Assembly (NCBI GenBank): GCA_021432605.1
Contig: MU271144.1
Span: 2,352,606-2,416,605 of the forward strand
Reading direction: 5' to 3'
DNA: 64,000 nt
Origin: Coniochaeta sp. PMI_546
Taxonomy: Eukaryota > Ascomycota > Sordariomycetes > Coniochaetales > Coniochaetaceae
Below are positions 61,765 to 64,000 of this stretch, piece by piece. The notes below the pieces were generated by a model that saw only the letters and a program-made list of their open reading frames with translations, had not been told where the DNA came from and did no database searches. Every line of letters begins with the position of its first letter. The first letter of the stretch is position 1. The position numbers were made by a program, and so were the translations under genes.

Positions 61765-63084
61765 ATGCCTCCACGGGTAACTCTACAGGTGCTCGCGAGG
61801 CCAACCTCAAGGTTTATTGCCGACCAATTCCTGCCAGCAACCCGGACGACAACGCCGGCATGGTTGCCCTCCTCTCGGGCCGCATCCCGCTTGAGCCGCC
61901 CGCCGTCAACATGCTTCCGCTGCTGCCTACACCCTCAAAGAAGGAGCCAGTCCACCACCCCTGGCACTCCTCCACTGGATCAAACCGGAAAAGGCAACGA
62001 GGTCAAACCAGACTCTGACAGCGAATCGCCCTCCTCATCTCCGACCACTGAGTCCTCCTCCTCCTCCCCCTCGCACGAGCCCGACCTCCCCTCAGCCCAC
62101 GAATCCGCCCGCTCCCAGCTCCAGGCCCGCTTCAGCAACTTCATGGACACGCTGCAGACGCGCTTCGTGACCGCGTCCCAGACCCTAAACGACCTGACGG
62201 GCTACTCCGCCATCGAGTCCATCAAGCGCGCCAACGAGCGCCTCGAATCCGAGCTGGCGGCCGCCCAGGCCCGCCTCCGCGATGCGAGGCAGAACTACAA
62301 GACCCTCAACAACCACCGCGCCAGCACCCAGCGCGAGGTCACCACCCTCCTGGCCAGGAAGGACACCTGGAGCCCGGCCGACCTGGAGCGCTTCACGACC
62401 CTCTACCGGTCCGACCACGAGCTCGAGGCCAAGGTGGCTGCTGCCTCGGCCGAGCTGACCGAGGCCGAGAGTGAGGAGTCGAGACTGGGCGCTGCCTTGA
62501 ACGCGGGTATACTCAGGCGGTATCACGAGGAACAAGTCTGGAGCGACCGGATCCGGAGGCAGAGCACGTGGGGGACTTGGGGGCTGATGGGGGTCAACGT
62601 GCTGCTGTTTATTGGACTGCAGTTCGTGGCTGAGCCGTGGAAGAGGCAACGCCTCGTCAAAGGGTTTACTGAGGCCGAGAGCGGGGTGTGGGAAGACGTC
62701 AGGAGGGAGGTGGGCGAGGTTAAGGGACTGCTGCTCGAGGTGAAAGGGGATAAGAGCGCGGATGCTAATGTGGCTGAGTCTGCCGCGGTCGGGGGAATAG
62801 TAGAAGGGACGGCAGGCCGGCTGCCTGCTACCGCCGAGATAGCAGTTACTGTTGGTGCCACGGAGGTGCCGCCTCTTCTTCCTGAGGAGCCAGGGCGGGA
62901 TTGGAAGTGGTGGAAGGAGGTCATACTCAACCCGAACAAGTGGCGGTCATTAGTGCAAGATCTGTATAGTGAGCGGAGGATAGACTTGAGGATGCGAGAT
63001 GCCTCGATCCTTGCATTAGAAGGAGCGGCCACGGGAGCCGCTGTCGCGGCTGGGGTGCTCTTCATGGTACTCAGGAGGTCATGA
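61765..63084 (+). CDS. She9/Mdm33 family mitochondrial inner-membrane protein
   Basis: Intronless, 439 residues from the ATG at 61765 (no ATG exists further up in this frame). The N-terminus is a mitochondrial presequence, rich in Arg and Ser, without acids for ~75 residues. A Ser-rich linker leads to SNFMDTLQTRFVTASQTLNDLTGYSAIESIK, the conserved entry to the She9 domain. Long coiled coil follows (ANERLESELAAAQARLRDARQNYKTLNNHRASTQREVTTLL..., in pieces), with KDTWSPADLERFTTLYRSDHE as family signature. Membrane helix 1 is TWGLMGVNVLLFIGLQFVAEPW and helix 2 is the C-terminal ALEGAATGAAVAAGVLFMVL. In yeast, Mdm33 shapes and divides the inner membrane. The topology here is the same. Confidence 0.93.
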   Translation: MPPRVTLQVLARPTSRFIADQFLPATRTTTPAWLPSSRAASRLSRPPSTCFRCCLHPQRRSQSTTPGTPPLDQTGKGNEVKPDSDSESPSSSPTTESSSSSPSHEPDLPSAHESARSQLQARFSNFMDTLQTRFVTASQTLNDLTGYSAIESIKRANERLESELAAAQARLRDARQNYKTLNNHRASTQREVTTLLARKDTWSPADLERFTTLYRSDHELEAKVAAASAELTEAESEESRLGAALNAGILRRYHEEQVWSDRIRRQSTWGTWGLMGVNVLLFIGLQFVAEPWKRQRLVKGFTEAESGVWEDVRREVGEVKGLLLEVKGDKSADANVAESAAVGGIVEGTAGRLPATAEIAVTVGATEVPPLLPEEPGRDWKWWKEVILNPNKWRSLVQDLYSERRIDLRMRDASILALEGAATGAAVAAGVLFMVLRRS

Positions 63085-63718
63085 TCGAGATCTCTACTCC
63101 TTCACTGTATATACAAACCTAGACGGGGGCCCTGTATCAACAGACATGTATAAAAACGTCGAGATTTTCAGTATATGCTGAAGCACAAGAAGGGCAGACA
63201 TATACACACGCACACCCACTCGGACCGCGTGGCGCCTCAAGCTTAATCGCTGATCAACATTGATATCGCAAACGTTCTGCCCCATTAAAAGCTTCCATCT
63301 ATAGACCCGACAACGGCACCATCCCTCTCGACCTGAACCGTGATCCCTGCTTCAGTGAGCCAATCTAAGGCTCTTGGTTGCCCCCTTCCAAAATCCTGGT
63401 ATTGGTCCAAAGCACTTTCTACATCCTTGCACTATTGTCAGTCTCCGTGCCCTATTCCGCGTCATGACTTCCAGCGTGGACTGAGCGTATGGCACCCTGA
63501 TGGTCTCTCAGACGAACCCGAGCAGTAACTGCTCAGCCCTGTCAACCGCAGAGATGCGTCATCCAGTGCAGAGCCGGGTCGCGTACGTGGTCCCTTTGAT
63601 CGCGGTTGCCCAACCGACCAGGCTGGGCTCATTCATCGGTGTGCACTTCCCGCCGCCCGGCTTGCAGGTCTATCATCGCTCTCGCAGACATTCTCGTAGA
63701 ATAATCGACGCTACCACC
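63085..63718. other. Convergent gap, MDM33 / protein kinase C
   Basis: 634 bases of 3' flanks for two converging genes. No further gene was recognised. Confidence 0.4.
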
Positions 63719-64000
63719 TCATTCAAAGTCGGCAGTATACGAGAACCCACGGAACTCTTCTTGCATCGCTTGCGAAAGAACTGTCCAGTGTTAGCATATA
63801 GCTCATATAAACCGAATCCCGAAATAATAAAAAAACTCACCAGACTGCACCGGCGTAAGCACAGGCGTAACGCTCGTAAATTCCGAGTCGAAGTTGCTCG
63901 TGTCCGTCGCGCTCTTGATGCTCGGCAAGAAAGGCGGCTGCACGCGCTTGTGGTAGATGTCGTCCCAGTTGATGTTCCGGAAGAACGGCTGGCTCATGAT
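63719..64000 (-). CDS. pkcA: Protein kinase C (Pkc1/PkcA), C-terminal end, rest outside window
   Basis: The right edge cuts this gene. Two exons are visible (64000-63841 and 63780-63719; intron 60 nt, GTGAGT...ACAG) with about 73 residues. The first holds the AGC-kinase tail: [20 protein letters not shown], then a DTSNFDSEF segment and the turn motif TPVLTPVQS. Splicing adds [20 protein letters not shown] and a stop, where FRGFSY is the hydrophobic motif. The combination of a TLTP-type turn motif and QEEFRGFSY points to fungal Pkc1 rather than Sch9 or Ypk1, whose tails differ. Pkc1 is activated by Rho1 and starts the cell-wall integrity MAP-kinase cascade at the plasma membrane. The C1, C2 and kinase domains must lie beyond base 64000. 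Confidence 0.85.

Noticed and set aside
1-64000. tRNA, rRNA, CRISPR arrays, long terminal repeats
   Set aside because: Scanned by eye for tRNA B-box-like words, regularly spaced repeats and long direct or inverted repeats. None was convincing. A covariance-model search would be decisive.

Overview
This window reads as nuclear DNA of a filamentous ascomycete (Pezizomycotina, most likely Sordariomycetes, although the class is an inference). Genes are compact and intron-bearing, with introns of 44-104 nt that start GT[ACG]NGT and end CAG/TAG. Neighbouring genes lie on either strand without operons. The families are typically fungal: Zn2Cys6 regulators, an AflR-like regulator, DUF3716, an AA9 polysaccharide monooxygenase, GH28, NmrA-like, She9/Mdm33 and a fungal Pkc1 tail. 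Gene models were built by joining exons by eye at splice sites that keep the frame and the family alignment.

Bases 1-16,200 are an accessory region: the end of a PEBP-family gene, a cupin protein, a Zn2Cys6 regulator, a SAM O-methyltransferase, an EXPERA (TMEM97-like) membrane protein, an unknown secreted/membrane protein, an aegerolysin, an AflR-like regulator, an NmrA-like dehydrogenase homologue and a small Gly-rich protein. No polyketide, peptide or terpene synthase lies inside the window. Perfect TCG-N5-CGA motifs (the published AflR half-site palindrome) sit in the shared O-methyltransferase/EXPERA promoter and just upstream of the aegerolysin TATA box, so the AflR-like protein may control these genes.

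Bases 16,600-27,650 are mostly housekeeping: a modular DUF3716/C2H2/DUF3716/cupin-like protein (the most unusual gene here), HAUS6, mitochondrial ribosomal protein bS21m, RBM25/Snu71-like splicing factor and a peroxisomal (C-terminal SKL) enoyl-CoA hydratase/isomerase.

Bases 28,700-47,000 are a second accessory stretch: an exo-type GH28 polygalacturonase, a GPI-anchored Ser/Thr-rich protein, a decayed CorA-like gene with in-frame stops, two MFS transporters (14- and 12-helix types), an SsuD-like flavin monooxygenase, an F-box protein and an AA9 LPMO. It contains long gene-poor gaps.

Bases 48,100-64,000 are again largely core genome: HDDC2-like HD-domain nucleotidase, an unrecognised low-complexity nuclear-type protein, a Pyp1-like HAD phosphatase, EIF1AD, ALG3 mannosyltransferase, a large zinc-knuckle protein, a Bsc6-like MFS transporter, She9/Mdm33 and the C-terminus of protein kinase C, which runs off the right edge. 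No tRNA, rRNA, CRISPR or intact transposon was recognised.
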